Source of the DNA: Arthrobacter sp. MYb23
GTDB lineage: Bacteria > Actinomycetota > Actinomycetes > Actinomycetales > Micrococcaceae
Assembly: GCF_002979775.1 (NCBI RefSeq)
Contig: NZ_PCPR01000003.1
Location: 186,001 to 250,000 of the forward strand
DNA length: 64,000 bases
Direction: 5' to 3'
Shown: one piece after another, positions 26,338 to 34,968 of the stretch
Numbering within the stretch: the first letter of the stretch is position 1
Layout of the letters: each line of letters starts with the position of its first letter
Program-made: the position numbers and the translations under genes
Notes under the pieces: generated by a model
The model's database searches: none
Seen by the model: only the letters and a program-made list of their open reading frames with translations
Told to the model about the DNA's origin: nothing

Positions 26338-28971
26338 ATGAAGCCAGGTATAGCCGAAGTAAAGAGAGGTCAAAGTCTGCTTCGACATAGCCGGCATCTT
26401 GGGCTCGAATCGGGGGCAGATCTCGCCCTTTCCCTGATTTTTCTGCGGTGGGAGCTAGCTGCCAAGCCTGGTGAGTGGGGCCAGTTGATGCAATACCTAG
26501 ACACAGGAACTTCGCCCCAAACGCTGAGCGAAGTCGATCTGAATGGACGGTTTCGCGAGCAGCTGGGATCTGCTCTTGACGCTAGAAACCTTTCCGACAT
26601 GTACCACGTATTTGACTACCTAGCGTATGAAATACCCCAGTCCGAGGAACTTCGTGTGGAACTGCATGCGTTGTTCGAAACGGTTCTGGCTTTGAAAGCG
26701 GAATCCGTAAGTAGGGCTGGCCAGGAATTCTCGACGCAAAGGGACGCAGCTGCTCTGATGGCCCGGCTCGTTGCGGGTGCAGAATCAGTTCTTGATCCTG
26801 CGTGCGGGGAGGCATCGGTTCTAACCCAAGCTGTGGCAAATGGCGTTACGCGAGTGCACGGTGTCGAAATCGAGCCAAGTGTCGCCCGACTGGCCATGAT
26901 GCGCCTAGCCTTGGCGGGCGGCAAGGCGAGAATAGAAGTCCGTGACTCATTCCAAGATGGGATACACGACTATGACGTCGATGCCGTCGTTCTCGAACCC
27001 CCATTTGGCGTGGATTTGGCTAGTGAATCCCGGCGACGCTCCGGGACCCCAGGTGCGGACGCATTCGGGCCCCCATCCGAGCAGTCTTGGATGCATAGGG
27101 CTCTCCACTCGTTTACTCGCCCGGGGATAGCAGTTGTTCTGATGCCAATCTCAAGTACGTATGGCAAGCAGGGAGAATTCAATCTGAGGACTCTGCATTC
27201 TGCAGGACATGTCGTCGCTGTTATCAAGCTTCCACCAGGATTATTGCGACATACGGGTATCTCAACTTGTATCTGGGTACTTTCGAATCGGCCTACACGG
27301 GATGGCAGTGTGCTGATGATAGACACTTCGCCTGCCGCAGGAAGAGCTAACGACGGTGGAACGGTTCTGGAGGAGTCGTTTATTGCCGACGTGGCCGATT
27401 GCGTCCGCGACTGGCGAATATCAGGTGCAACACCGCAGTTACCGGAATACGTAGCCAAAGTCGCTGTAGAACGTGATATCCGTGCGGCAAAGCTCCTTGA
27501 GCCGTCCAGCTTTCTCAGTTCTCCACCGACGGACGAGGAGTTACGCCCCCAGGCACCGGTGCACCTCCTCTCTGAAGTTCGACTGAAGAACTACAAATCC
27601 TTCGGTCCATCCCAATCGGTGCCCCTCGCACCGTTAACCCTCATTTATGGAAAAAATTCTTCCGGTAAATCGTCAATAATTCAATCACTGCTTTTGCTAA
27701 AGCAGTCGCAGTCGGGTAGTCAGCTTGTTACTCAAGGTGCATGGACAGATGCGGGTAGTTTTGCTACGGCGGTTCACCGCCACGACACGATGAGGTCTAT
27801 TGACATTGGGGTATCCTTTGGAAGCCCTCCAGGGGCGGTTCCGCCGCCTCTCGCCGCTTCTAGCGCTCTATTGCGAAGGGTTGACTTTTCATTCGTCGAG
27901 GATGAAATCAGCCATGATCTCGGCTGCATTACCGGTGTCGGATTTGGGAGACACTATGCCGCCTTTTCTTCTACAGGTGACCACACATCAAAGGATCAGG
28001 GCTTTAGCCTCCGACTCGACGGCCTCACGGCATTACTCGAGGCTGCGGCCGAGCCCGGAGTGCACTACCCTCCAACCAAAAAACCCATAACCAAAGCAAG
28101 CCTATCGGTGGTCAATCTGGCATTGAAGCGGAATAGGAAGAGCTCAGTATTAGTGAGGGGAAGGGGCATATTTCCTACTGGCGAAATGCTTACCGTCCTT
28201 GATCATCCAGAAAGCCGACTGCAAGGTATTGCTAAGACCTACGTTCAACGAGGGCTAACCCTAACATCATCGGTAACAGATGAGCTCAGTCATATCCTTG
28301 AGAATATGTCATACCTTGGGCCTTTGCGGCAGCCACCCATGCGGTATTATGCAAGGTCGACGGCACTTAAGCAGGCTACCGAACTGAATGTTGCTATAAC
28401 TTTGTTTGATAATATTTCCGAGCAAAAGCACATCTCTTATTGGCTAAAGCGCCTTGGGATTCAGTATGAACTTGACGTGATCGCAGTGAGTTCTGGTGCC
28501 AGTCGTGAGATTGTTGGAGACCTAGTTGCTATCTCACTTACCGACATTAGATCAGGCGTCCGATCGAGCCCTGCCGACGTGGGATTCGGTATCAGTCAGG
28601 TGCTGCCGATTCTGGTTGAACTTTCAGCTCGTCAACAAAGCATTGTTTGCATCGAGCAGCCAGAAATCCATCTTCACCCCGCGCTACAAGCTGAGATAGC
28701 AGATGTCCTGATTGAGTCCGCGGACCCTGCGGGACGAGGCAACCAAGTCATAGTTGAAACCCACAGTGAGCACCTCATCTTGAGAATCCAAAGGAGGGTC
28801 AGGGAGGGCTCGCTGGATCCAAACCAGGTCGCTGTAGTCTATGTGGATCAGACTCCGAGTGGCGAGGCGACAGTCCAACGACTCAGGATTGATTCCAACG
28901 GAGACTTCCTTGATGAGTGGCCAAACGGTTTCTTTGATGATCGCCTTGAAGAAATATTTGGCGGCATGTAG
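26338..28971 (+). CDS. HsdM-like methyltransferase fused to a DUF3696/OLD-like ATPase
   Basis: 877 residues from ATG 26338 (AGAAGAAAG upstream; GTG 26290 is an alternative). Residues 1-400 resemble a type I N6-adenine methyltransferase: motif I LDPACGEASVL (from about 152) and HsdM-like LKLPPGLLRHTGI-type text. Motif IV reads EPPFG (about 220) instead of NPPF/Y, so methylation is doubtful. Residues from about 415 form an SMC-like ATPase: RLKNYKSFG, Walker A YGKNSSGKSS (437), signature-like VGFGISQVL (about 750), Walker B VCIEQPEIHLHP (772), D-loop region IVETHSEHLILR, and a DUF3696-type C-terminus. The fusion is unfamiliar to me. It is coupled to the next gene (TAGTG overlap) and divergent from the STAND gene. 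Confidence 0.8.
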   Translation: MKPGIAEVKRGQSLLRHSRHLGLESGADLALSLIFLRWELAAKPGEWGQLMQYLDTGTSPQTLSEVDLNGRFREQLGSALDARNLSDMYHVFDYLAYEIPQSEELRVELHALFETVLALKAESVSRAGQEFSTQRDAAALMARLVAGAESVLDPACGEASVLTQAVANGVTRVHGVEIEPSVARLAMMRLALAGGKARIEVRDSFQDGIHDYDVDAVVLEPPFGVDLASESRRRSGTPGADAFGPPSEQSWMHRALHSFTRPGIAVVLMPISSTYGKQGEFNLRTLHSAGHVVAVIKLPPGLLRHTGISTCIWVLSNRPTRDGSVLMIDTSPAAGRANDGGTVLEESFIADVADCVRDWRISGATPQLPEYVAKVAVERDIRAAKLLEPSSFLSSPPTDEELRPQAPVHLLSEVRLKNYKSFGPSQSVPLAPLTLIYGKNSSGKSSIIQSLLLLKQSQSGSQLVTQGAWTDAGSFATAVHRHDTMRSIDIGVSFGSPPGAVPPPLAASSALLRRVDFSFVEDEISHDLGCITGVGFGRHYAAFSSTGDHTSKDQGFSLRLDGLTALLEAAAEPGVHYPPTKKPITKASLSVVNLALKRNRKSSVLVRGRGIFPTGEMLTVLDHPESRLQGIAKTYVQRGLTLTSSVTDELSHILENMSYLGPLRQPPMRYYARSTALKQATELNVAITLFDNISEQKHISYWLKRLGIQYELDVIAVSSGASREIVGDLVAISLTDIRSGVRSSPADVGFGISQVLPILVELSARQQSIVCIEQPEIHLHPALQAEIADVLIESADPAGRGNQVIVETHSEHLILRIQRRVREGSLDPNQVAVVYVDQTPSGEATVQRLRIDSNGDFLDEWPNGFFDDRLEEIFGGM

Positions 28972-30050
28972 TGATAACAAGATTGGGAATTTGCGGCTCT
29001 GCTGTTGAAGAGATTTCAGTTCAAGCAGGAGGCCCCTATGCAAACATCATCCACAAAGCGCTAGCGGAATTTTTGGCCGCTCACGGCCATCTAGTTATGG
29101 GCAACTCTAGGGAAATGCTAGAGCTGGTGAGAGTTGCCAACAGATCTCCGTTGGTTGATCAACGCGCACGTCAAATTTGGAGTATCCTGATACAGGAGAT
29201 GCGCAAGCAGCGGCGTATTCAGGTTCTAGAACCCGGCTCTGATCATACCTTGAGTGAAATTAGTACCGCTGTTCAATTAGCTAACAGTTGGCCCGATCAA
29301 GAAGCACCAGAAATTGCCATGATTCCCAGCGCAATTATTCGTCTTCTTTTTCCTGCTGAGGAAAGTGGAATTACTGATCCGGGCACTGGTGTGTTACTCA
29401 CGAGTCCGGCGGAATTCCTAGAAAGTGAGCCAGTCCAACGCTTGAAGACCCTGCGCCATGATTCTAGGCTCTCCTTCGGGGAAACGCGGATTTCTTTTTG
29501 GCAGCGAGTTCTGAAGCCATTAGTAGCATCGTCACGTGAGATTAATATCTATGATCGCTATCTCTTTTCGGAGCTAATGCGACGGAGTCAGTTGCCTCCG
29601 AGTCCCACACAGGCCCCTGAGGCATTGGTGTGGCTATTGAGACAGTTGGATGCCGAGGCTCCAGACGGTCTTGTCGTGCGATTGTTTGGTGGGACCGCAG
29701 CGCCGCCTCAATACGGTAGTGCTCAGCATCCCGATTCAGCCGAGTGTGCGCACCGAATTTTAGTAAATTCCTGGGTTCGCTCGACGCATGGCGCAGTAGC
29801 GCGTGTGGAAATTCTGGCCGGTGACTGGAAGCAGAGGGGGGTGCTGATGCCGCACGACAGACATATTAGGTTTAGTGAGAGTCGTGCGATCTCAATCCCA
29901 GCGGGTTTGGACCGCCTCAAAGCCCCTACTGTTACGGAGACAGCGGGAATGGCCTGGCGGTATCACTGGACATCTTCGACGGTCGCGCCGTTTGTCGCGA
30001 GCGAAAAGGAACTCGAAGCAGGTTCCCTTACGAACCAGGTTGTCTTGTAG
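28971..30050 (+). CDS. Partner protein of the HsdM-DUF3696 fusion, possible PLD/MIT_C-like fold
   Basis: 359 residues. The GTG start overlaps the preceding stop by one base (TAGTG), so the two are translated together. The N-terminal half is alpha/beta without a recognised motif. The C-terminal half contains INIYDRYLFSEL and later LMPHDRHIRFSES...IPAGLD. These resemble the core strands and the HDR...GLD signature of MIT_C/phospholipase-D-like domains, though I see no paired HKD motifs. It could be an effector or an adaptor for the ATPase. GC content is low, as in its partner. The function is unknown. Confidence 0.6.
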   Translation: MITRLGICGSAVEEISVQAGGPYANIIHKALAEFLAAHGHLVMGNSREMLELVRVANRSPLVDQRARQIWSILIQEMRKQRRIQVLEPGSDHTLSEISTAVQLANSWPDQEAPEIAMIPSAIIRLLFPAEESGITDPGTGVLLTSPAEFLESEPVQRLKTLRHDSRLSFGETRISFWQRVLKPLVASSREINIYDRYLFSELMRRSQLPPSPTQAPEALVWLLRQLDAEAPDGLVVRLFGGTAAPPQYGSAQHPDSAECAHRILVNSWVRSTHGAVARVEILAGDWKQRGVLMPHDRHIRFSESRAISIPAGLDRLKAPTVTETAGMAWRYHWTSSTVAPFVASEKELEAGSLTNQVVL

Positions 30051-30297
30051 GCAATGTCTTTGCGTGGAGAGGCTGGCGATCTTTCCGGCGGGTCTCTGCC
30101 GTATACATACTTCGCTCGAACCCGTCGTTGCATGTCGTAAGCGGAGCAGTCGCTTTGGGAGGCTTTACTGTGGTGACTACGGTTGCCAACGTCTGCAGCG
30201 GCTCGTCACCCTGCTACATCGGGAGTCATGTCGTACCCGCCCACCACATCCATGAAGTCGTGAGCTCAATCAGCTCATTCCATTGGAAGACGACTGG

Positions 30298-30597
30298 ATG
30301 GAGCACCAGATGGAACTGGCAGCGGTGGATCCTGGGATCACACCAAACGCGAACTTTCCTTTTCTTGAGTCACTCAAGCAGATTGGCGGCGGCATCCTCG
30401 TCGGCGCTTTCATCGTCATAGCGATCGTGGCGATCATTGGAGCTGCGATGTTGTTGGCCGGCAAGTTGAGCCAATCGTCGCGGCTTGCCTCAGGGGGCGG
30501 GGTGATCCTGCTGTGGACGGGCCCAGTTGCAGCAATCCTTGGCGGCATCAACGGCTACATATTGTGGTCGCAGACGGCATTTCCGTTGGGCTTCTAG
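30298..30597 (+). CDS. Small T4SS membrane protein
   Basis: 99 residues with two transmembrane helices (GGGILVGAFIVIAIVAIIGAAMLLA and VILLWTGPVAAILGGINGYIL), resembling VirB2/pilin-size membrane subunits. ATG 30298 is chosen for GGAAGA 7 nt upstream; TTG 30283 is possible. It is immediately upstream of the VirB6/TrbL-like gene, in the usual order of actinobacterial SCO6880-type conjugation clusters. Confidence 0.65.
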   Translation: MEHQMELAAVDPGITPNANFPFLESLKQIGGGILVGAFIVIAIVAIIGAAMLLAGKLSQSSRLASGGGVILLWTGPVAAILGGINGYILWSQTAFPLGF

Positions 30598-30609
30598 CCG
30601 CCCGCGATC

Positions 30610-32028
30610 ATGCCTATCGAGTGTGACCTCAATGGTTGGTGGCCGCCGGGCTGCGGACTGGTTTCCCAAGCCAACGACGGCGTCCAAGGTCAAATTACTT
30701 CAATCTTCGCCAACGTCCTTCAGAACATCGCGTCGTGGATGTGGGGGTTCATCACTGGTGCTTTCAGCGTTTCCGAAGTCGACGATTCGCAGTGGGCTGC
30801 CATCGGCGGACTGACCAATTGGTGGGTCATTGTGATGATGACTCCGCTGGTGGTTGTGATGATCCTTCAACTCCTCTCCGGACTGATTAGCCAGCAGCCT
30901 CGCCGACTGATTAGAGCGTTGGTCGGGGGAGCAGCCGCGGTGCCTTTGGTTGCCGCGGCGGTCTACCTTGTCCAACAGCTCACGCGAGTAACGGACTCTG
31001 CGTCGACCGCTCTCCTGGAGTCGATCGGGACCGACCCGTACGTCGTGTTCATGCGGCTCTTCGGCTTCGAACGAGCTCCCGAAGGCTCTGAGCGCGAATG
31101 GAACGTCATCTCCCTGGCGCCCGGCAACCAAGGCGGAGCCGTCGGCGGCGCGATAGTGACAGTAATGGCAGTCATCGTCGTGTGGATCCTGGCGTTCATC
31201 CTCATGTGCTCCATGATCTTCAGAACGTTCGCCCTCGCCGTCCTCGCGGCTGTCGCACCGGTCGCCCTCATGATGATGCCCTGGGAGAAGTCAAAGGCCT
31301 GGGCCGGGCGGTGGTGCGAAGTCGTCGTGGCGCTCTTGCTGGCGAAACCTCTGGCCGCGACGGTTCTTGCAGCGGCGATCAAACTATTCGCGGACTCGAC
31401 GTCCTTTGCAGGGCTGGCCGCCGGCACTGTCGGAATGGTTCTGGCCTGCGGTGCACCATTGATGGCGCTGAGGCTGGTGAGCTTTGCGGGTGGCGAACTG
31501 GCAGCTGCGGCTCAAACCGCTGGCGGCGGCCACGTTCTTGCTCGCAGCAGCAGCGTTGCCTCCAGGCAGTTCAGCCGGCAACTCGGTGGCCGCATGACGA
31601 TTGCATCAATGCTGGGGAGATCGTCACTGGCTCGACCAATTCCCTCAAGTCGCAGAGACACCCCCACGCGCACGCTGGCACCTTCGCTGCCCCTGCCGCG
31701 TAGCCTGACGAGCACGACGCCGATACTCACCTCAGGTGAAAACGCTTCGGCATCGTATGGAGCAAACTCTGCCCGCGGAGTCGCCGCCAGGCAGGACGAC
31801 GTGGTGAGTGGAGAAGTCGTCACCGAGCAGAGCAAACAAGCTTCGTCTGCGACGCCCTCGCCGATAGCCCGGAACCCGGCCGCCGGACCGCCAAAGTCAA
31901 ACCACACCAGCACCATTCGGCTGCCCGACGTGCGAAGTCCCGGCAGCACGCTGCCCGCGTCCCAATTGCCGCCCATCAGGCCCAAGGCTTCTGAGGGGCA
32001 TTTCCCTCCGGAGAAACCCCATGACTGA
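30610..32028 (+). CDS. VirB6/TrbL-like conjugation membrane protein
   Basis: 472 residues with about six membrane helices between residues 75 and 310 (for example WWVIVMMTPLVVVMILQLL, VTVMAVIVVWILAFILMC, ALAVLAAVAPVALMMM). A long polar C-terminal tail is rich in Ser, Pro and Arg. The hydrophobic core with a WxxxxGRWCEVVVALLLAKP segment is typical of TrbL/VirB6 channel proteins in Gram-positive ICEs. Its end overlaps the next gene by 8 nt. Confidence 0.75.
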   Translation: MPIECDLNGWWPPGCGLVSQANDGVQGQITSIFANVLQNIASWMWGFITGAFSVSEVDDSQWAAIGGLTNWWVIVMMTPLVVVMILQLLSGLISQQPRRLIRALVGGAAAVPLVAAAVYLVQQLTRVTDSASTALLESIGTDPYVVFMRLFGFERAPEGSEREWNVISLAPGNQGGAVGGAIVTVMAVIVVWILAFILMCSMIFRTFALAVLAAVAPVALMMMPWEKSKAWAGRWCEVVVALLLAKPLAATVLAAAIKLFADSTSFAGLAAGTVGMVLACGAPLMALRLVSFAGGELAAAAQTAGGGHVLARSSSVASRQFSRQLGGRMTIASMLGRSSLARPIPSSRRDTPTRTLAPSLPLPRSLTSTTPILTSGENASASYGANSARGVAARQDDVVSGEVVTEQSKQASSATPSPIARNPAAGPPKSNHTSTIRLPDVRSPGSTLPASQLPPIRPKASEGHFPPEKPHD

Positions 32029-33511
32029 AGATTCCCGGGCCCTTGAGGCCGTCAAATTTCCCCGATACGAGCGCCGCGGCATTTTTATGGGGTTTAAATG
32101 GTACCAGCTTGTGTTGCTGGCCCTCGGCATCCTGACGGCGATTATCGCCTCTGCAACGGGAGGCCCGGTCGGACTGACGACGATGAGTCCCATCTGGCTG
32201 CTGCTCATGCTCTTGGGGGTGCTCCAACACGCTCGTATCCCGTATCCCATATGGGTCAGCCTCATCACGCTGTTCTTCGTTCGAGTGATCCTGGGGCAAA
32301 CCCGATACCTCGCCCGCCCTGAGAAGGCATTGAAAGCAGGGAAGCTTGCGCTGCCAGGTGGACTCGGCAGTCTCAAGCTTCAGATGACCCGACGTGGAGA
32401 GTGCTTCATCGTCGACCCTCAGGGTAAGGAAGCGACAGTCGTCTTGCGTTGTACCACCAGGTCCTTCGCTCTCCTCGACGACGATGACAAAGCGTGGGCT
32501 GCCCAGGCATGGTCACGGGTACAAGCCGGGCTCGCGCAACGATCGGACATAGCAAGAATCGCCGTTCAGGATTACACGGTTCCGTACCCTTCGTCGGCAC
32601 TCCAAGACTTCTACGACCACACCATCGTGCAAATTGGCGGCCGACCCGGTGGCAAATCTTGGGGTGAGGTGGCTTACCAGGACTTGATAGCCGCAGCTGG
32701 ATCCGCCATGAGTCACGACGTGTTGTTGTCCGTTGTGGTGGATACGGCCAAGTCGAGGAGGCGCATCAAGGAATCTGGCGGAGGCACAGGCGGACTGGAG
32801 CGTGTTCTGCGCTTGGAGGTGCAGGCCATCACTACATCCCTGGCAACTCATGGAGTCCGGGTGGACGAGTGGCTTTCGGAATCCCGACTACTTGAGGTAT
32901 TCAGGGGTTCCTTTGATCCTGAAACGGTCTCCCGCGGGTCGGTGAAGAATGACAGTGAGCCGCAGGATTCCCAACCGAGCAAGCAACGGCGACTGAGTTC
33001 AAGTCCAATGGCCCTCGAGGAACACTGGACGTACCTCCGCACAGACTCCGGATTCCACCAGACTTTCTGGGTCGCAGAATGGCCGCGGCAAAAGGTGTAT
33101 CCCGGCTTCCTGCACCCGCTGGTTTACGTCGGGGACTTCCGGCATACAGTCACGCAGGTGATTCGCGCTGTGCCGACCCTGGAGGCGCTGCGCGACATCC
33201 GATCAGCCCAGGAAGCCCACGAAACGCGCCGAAGGATCAACGCCCGCTTCGATCGACCCACCACGAGGGAGCAGCGAGCCGAGGAAGAAGAAGTATCGCA
33301 ACGGGAAGAAGAGATCGTTGCCGGACATGGCGATGTACGTCCGACCGCCTTCGTGACCATTACCGCAGCGTCCTTGGAGGATCTGGCCCGACACCGCCAC
33401 GAACTCGAGTCCGCAGCAGCCGGCGCGTTCGTCGAACTTCGATTGCTGGCGGGGCAGCAGTGGGCAGCCTTCATTGCCGGTGGGTTGCCTCTCGGGAGGG
33501 GATTGCGATGA
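32021..33511 (+). CDS. SCO6880-like T4SS component
   Basis: 496 residues. Two N-terminal membrane helices (LVLLALGILTAIIA; LLLMLLGVLQ, then WVSLITLFFVRVIL) precede a cytoplasmic region with conserved RPEKALKAGKLALPG and LRCTTRSFALLDDDDKAWAAQ. This pattern is seen in SCO6880-family proteins encoded between TrbL-like and VirB4-like genes in Streptomyces-type elements. It probably works as a scaffold with the VirB4 ATPase. A 4-nt overlap links it to the next gene. Confidence 0.8.
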   Translation: MTEDSRALEAVKFPRYERRGIFMGFKWYQLVLLALGILTAIIASATGGPVGLTTMSPIWLLLMLLGVLQHARIPYPIWVSLITLFFVRVILGQTRYLARPEKALKAGKLALPGGLGSLKLQMTRRGECFIVDPQGKEATVVLRCTTRSFALLDDDDKAWAAQAWSRVQAGLAQRSDIARIAVQDYTVPYPSSALQDFYDHTIVQIGGRPGGKSWGEVAYQDLIAAAGSAMSHDVLLSVVVDTAKSRRRIKESGGGTGGLERVLRLEVQAITTSLATHGVRVDEWLSESRLLEVFRGSFDPETVSRGSVKNDSEPQDSQPSKQRRLSSSPMALEEHWTYLRTDSGFHQTFWVAEWPRQKVYPGFLHPLVYVGDFRHTVTQVIRAVPTLEALRDIRSAQEAHETRRRINARFDRPTTREQRAEEEEVSQREEEIVAGHGDVRPTAFVTITAASLEDLARHRHELESAAAGAFVELRLLAGQQWAAFIAGGLPLGRGLR

Positions 33512-34968
33512 GCCTCAAGAACCAAGAGGTGACCTATACGCCGTCGGGCACTCGCGCCGAACGCAAGAGTCTCAGAAAGGCGGCAACCGCTGAGTCGTTG
33601 CCGCAGCGGCGCAAACTCGGCCAGCGGATCGACGAAGCCTTGGAGCGACGCGGCGACCGCGAGCGCCTTGTCGGTGACTGGGGGAGCAGGGAACCGCAGT
33701 CACTATGGGGACCGCATAGACTGCGGCCGGCACCTCACCGCGCCTCGACAATGACCTTCGCTGCGGCCTACCCCTTCATCACGGAGTCAGGACTTGGCCA
33801 CGAGGGAACCTACATAGGAACTGACGTCTTCGGTTCGGGAGCCTTTTCTTACGATCCGTGGATCCTCTACGACAAGGGAATTATCAGCGGTCCTTCGATC
33901 GTAGTGATTGGCACAGTTGGCACCGGTAAATCCATGTGTGGGAAGTCCCTGGTTGCCCGCTCCATCACGTTGGGACGGAAAGCGGCTGTGGCGTCGGATC
34001 CAAAGGGTGAATGGGTTTCAGTGGCCAATGCCGTCGGCGGCAAGGTCATTTCCGTCGGCCCAGGGCGCACGGCACGTGTCAATCCTCTGGATGCAGGTCC
34101 ACGGCCGAGCTCGCTATCGGACACTCAGTGGAAGGCTGTCGTCCGGCAGCGGCGTCGGCAACTGATTGTGGCCCTGGTGTCTCTCATGCGTCAGGGCACT
34201 CCGTTGCATCCCGTTGAGCACACCGCTCTGGACATGGCGCTTATGGAAACCACCGCGGAAAACTCGACGCCGACCCTCCCTATGGTGCTGGACCACCTCC
34301 TGAGCCCTTCCGCGGAAACGCTCGCCCTTGTCGGTAAAGATGGCGGAGCATCGGTCAGTCACTCGCTGCGGCGCACAGTATCAGGCGACTTGGAGGGCAT
34401 GTTCGATGCGCCGTCCACGGTGGCCTTCGACGCCGACGCGCCAATGATGGTCATGGACACTTCCGCGCTCATCGGTGCGTCCGAGCAAGCGTTGTCGCTC
34501 GCCGCGGCTTGCAGTGCCACCTGGTTGGAAGCTGCAGTGACAAACCCCGACGGCGGCAAGCGGCTTGTGGTGTACGACGAGGGTTGGCGGATGCTCGCCG
34601 ATCCTTACATGTTGGCCAAGATGAGCGAGCAATGGCGTCTTGCTCGAACCTACGGGATTGCGAACCTCCTCATCATGCACAAAGTGGCTGACCTCAATGA
34701 GATTGGAGACAGCACCAGCGGTCACCGTCAGAAAGCCTTAGGGCTGCTGACGGAAGCCGACACACGCATTATCTATCGCCAGAAGCATGATGCCATGCGC
34801 CTGACCAAGGAAGCCCTGGGCCTTACTGAAGCTGAGTGCGAGCACGTTGAGAACCTTCCCAAGGGCGTTGGGCTATGGAAGGTGGGAAACCGCTCGTTCA
34901 TAGTCGCGAACAGAGTGACCACGGACGAGCTAGAAGTCTTTGGCACTGACGACCGGATGCACCTGTGA
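33508..34968 (+). CDS. VirB4/TraC-like conjugation ATPase
   Basis: 486 residues from ATG 33508 (GGGAGGGG just upstream, overlapping the previous stop). Walker A is GTVGTGKSMCGKS (about 137-149) and Walker B is KRLVVYDEGWRMLADP. A motif region TYGIANLLIMHKVADL and the C-terminal VENLPKGVGLWKVG are typical of VirB4. It energises assembly of the transfer channel at the membrane. The coupling protein follows with a 4-nt overlap. Confidence 0.88.
   Translation: MSLKNQEVTYTPSGTRAERKSLRKAATAESLPQRRKLGQRIDEALERRGDRERLVGDWGSREPQSLWGPHRLRPAPHRASTMTFAAAYPFITESGLGHEGTYIGTDVFGSGAFSYDPWILYDKGIISGPSIVVIGTVGTGKSMCGKSLVARSITLGRKAAVASDPKGEWVSVANAVGGKVISVGPGRTARVNPLDAGPRPSSLSDTQWKAVVRQRRRQLIVALVSLMRQGTPLHPVEHTALDMALMETTAENSTPTLPMVLDHLLSPSAETLALVGKDGGASVSHSLRRTVSGDLEGMFDAPSTVAFDADAPMMVMDTSALIGASEQALSLAAACSATWLEAAVTNPDGGKRLVVYDEGWRMLADPYMLAKMSEQWRLARTYGIANLLIMHKVADLNEIGDSTSGHRQKALGLLTEADTRIIYRQKHDAMRLTKEALGLTEAECEHVENLPKGVGLWKVGNRSFIVANRVTTDELEVFGTDDRMHL

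Noticed and set aside
33079..33507. Upstream extension of the VirB4-like gene
   Set aside because: It overlaps the SCO6880-like gene in another frame, and the ATG at 33508 has the strong ribosome site.
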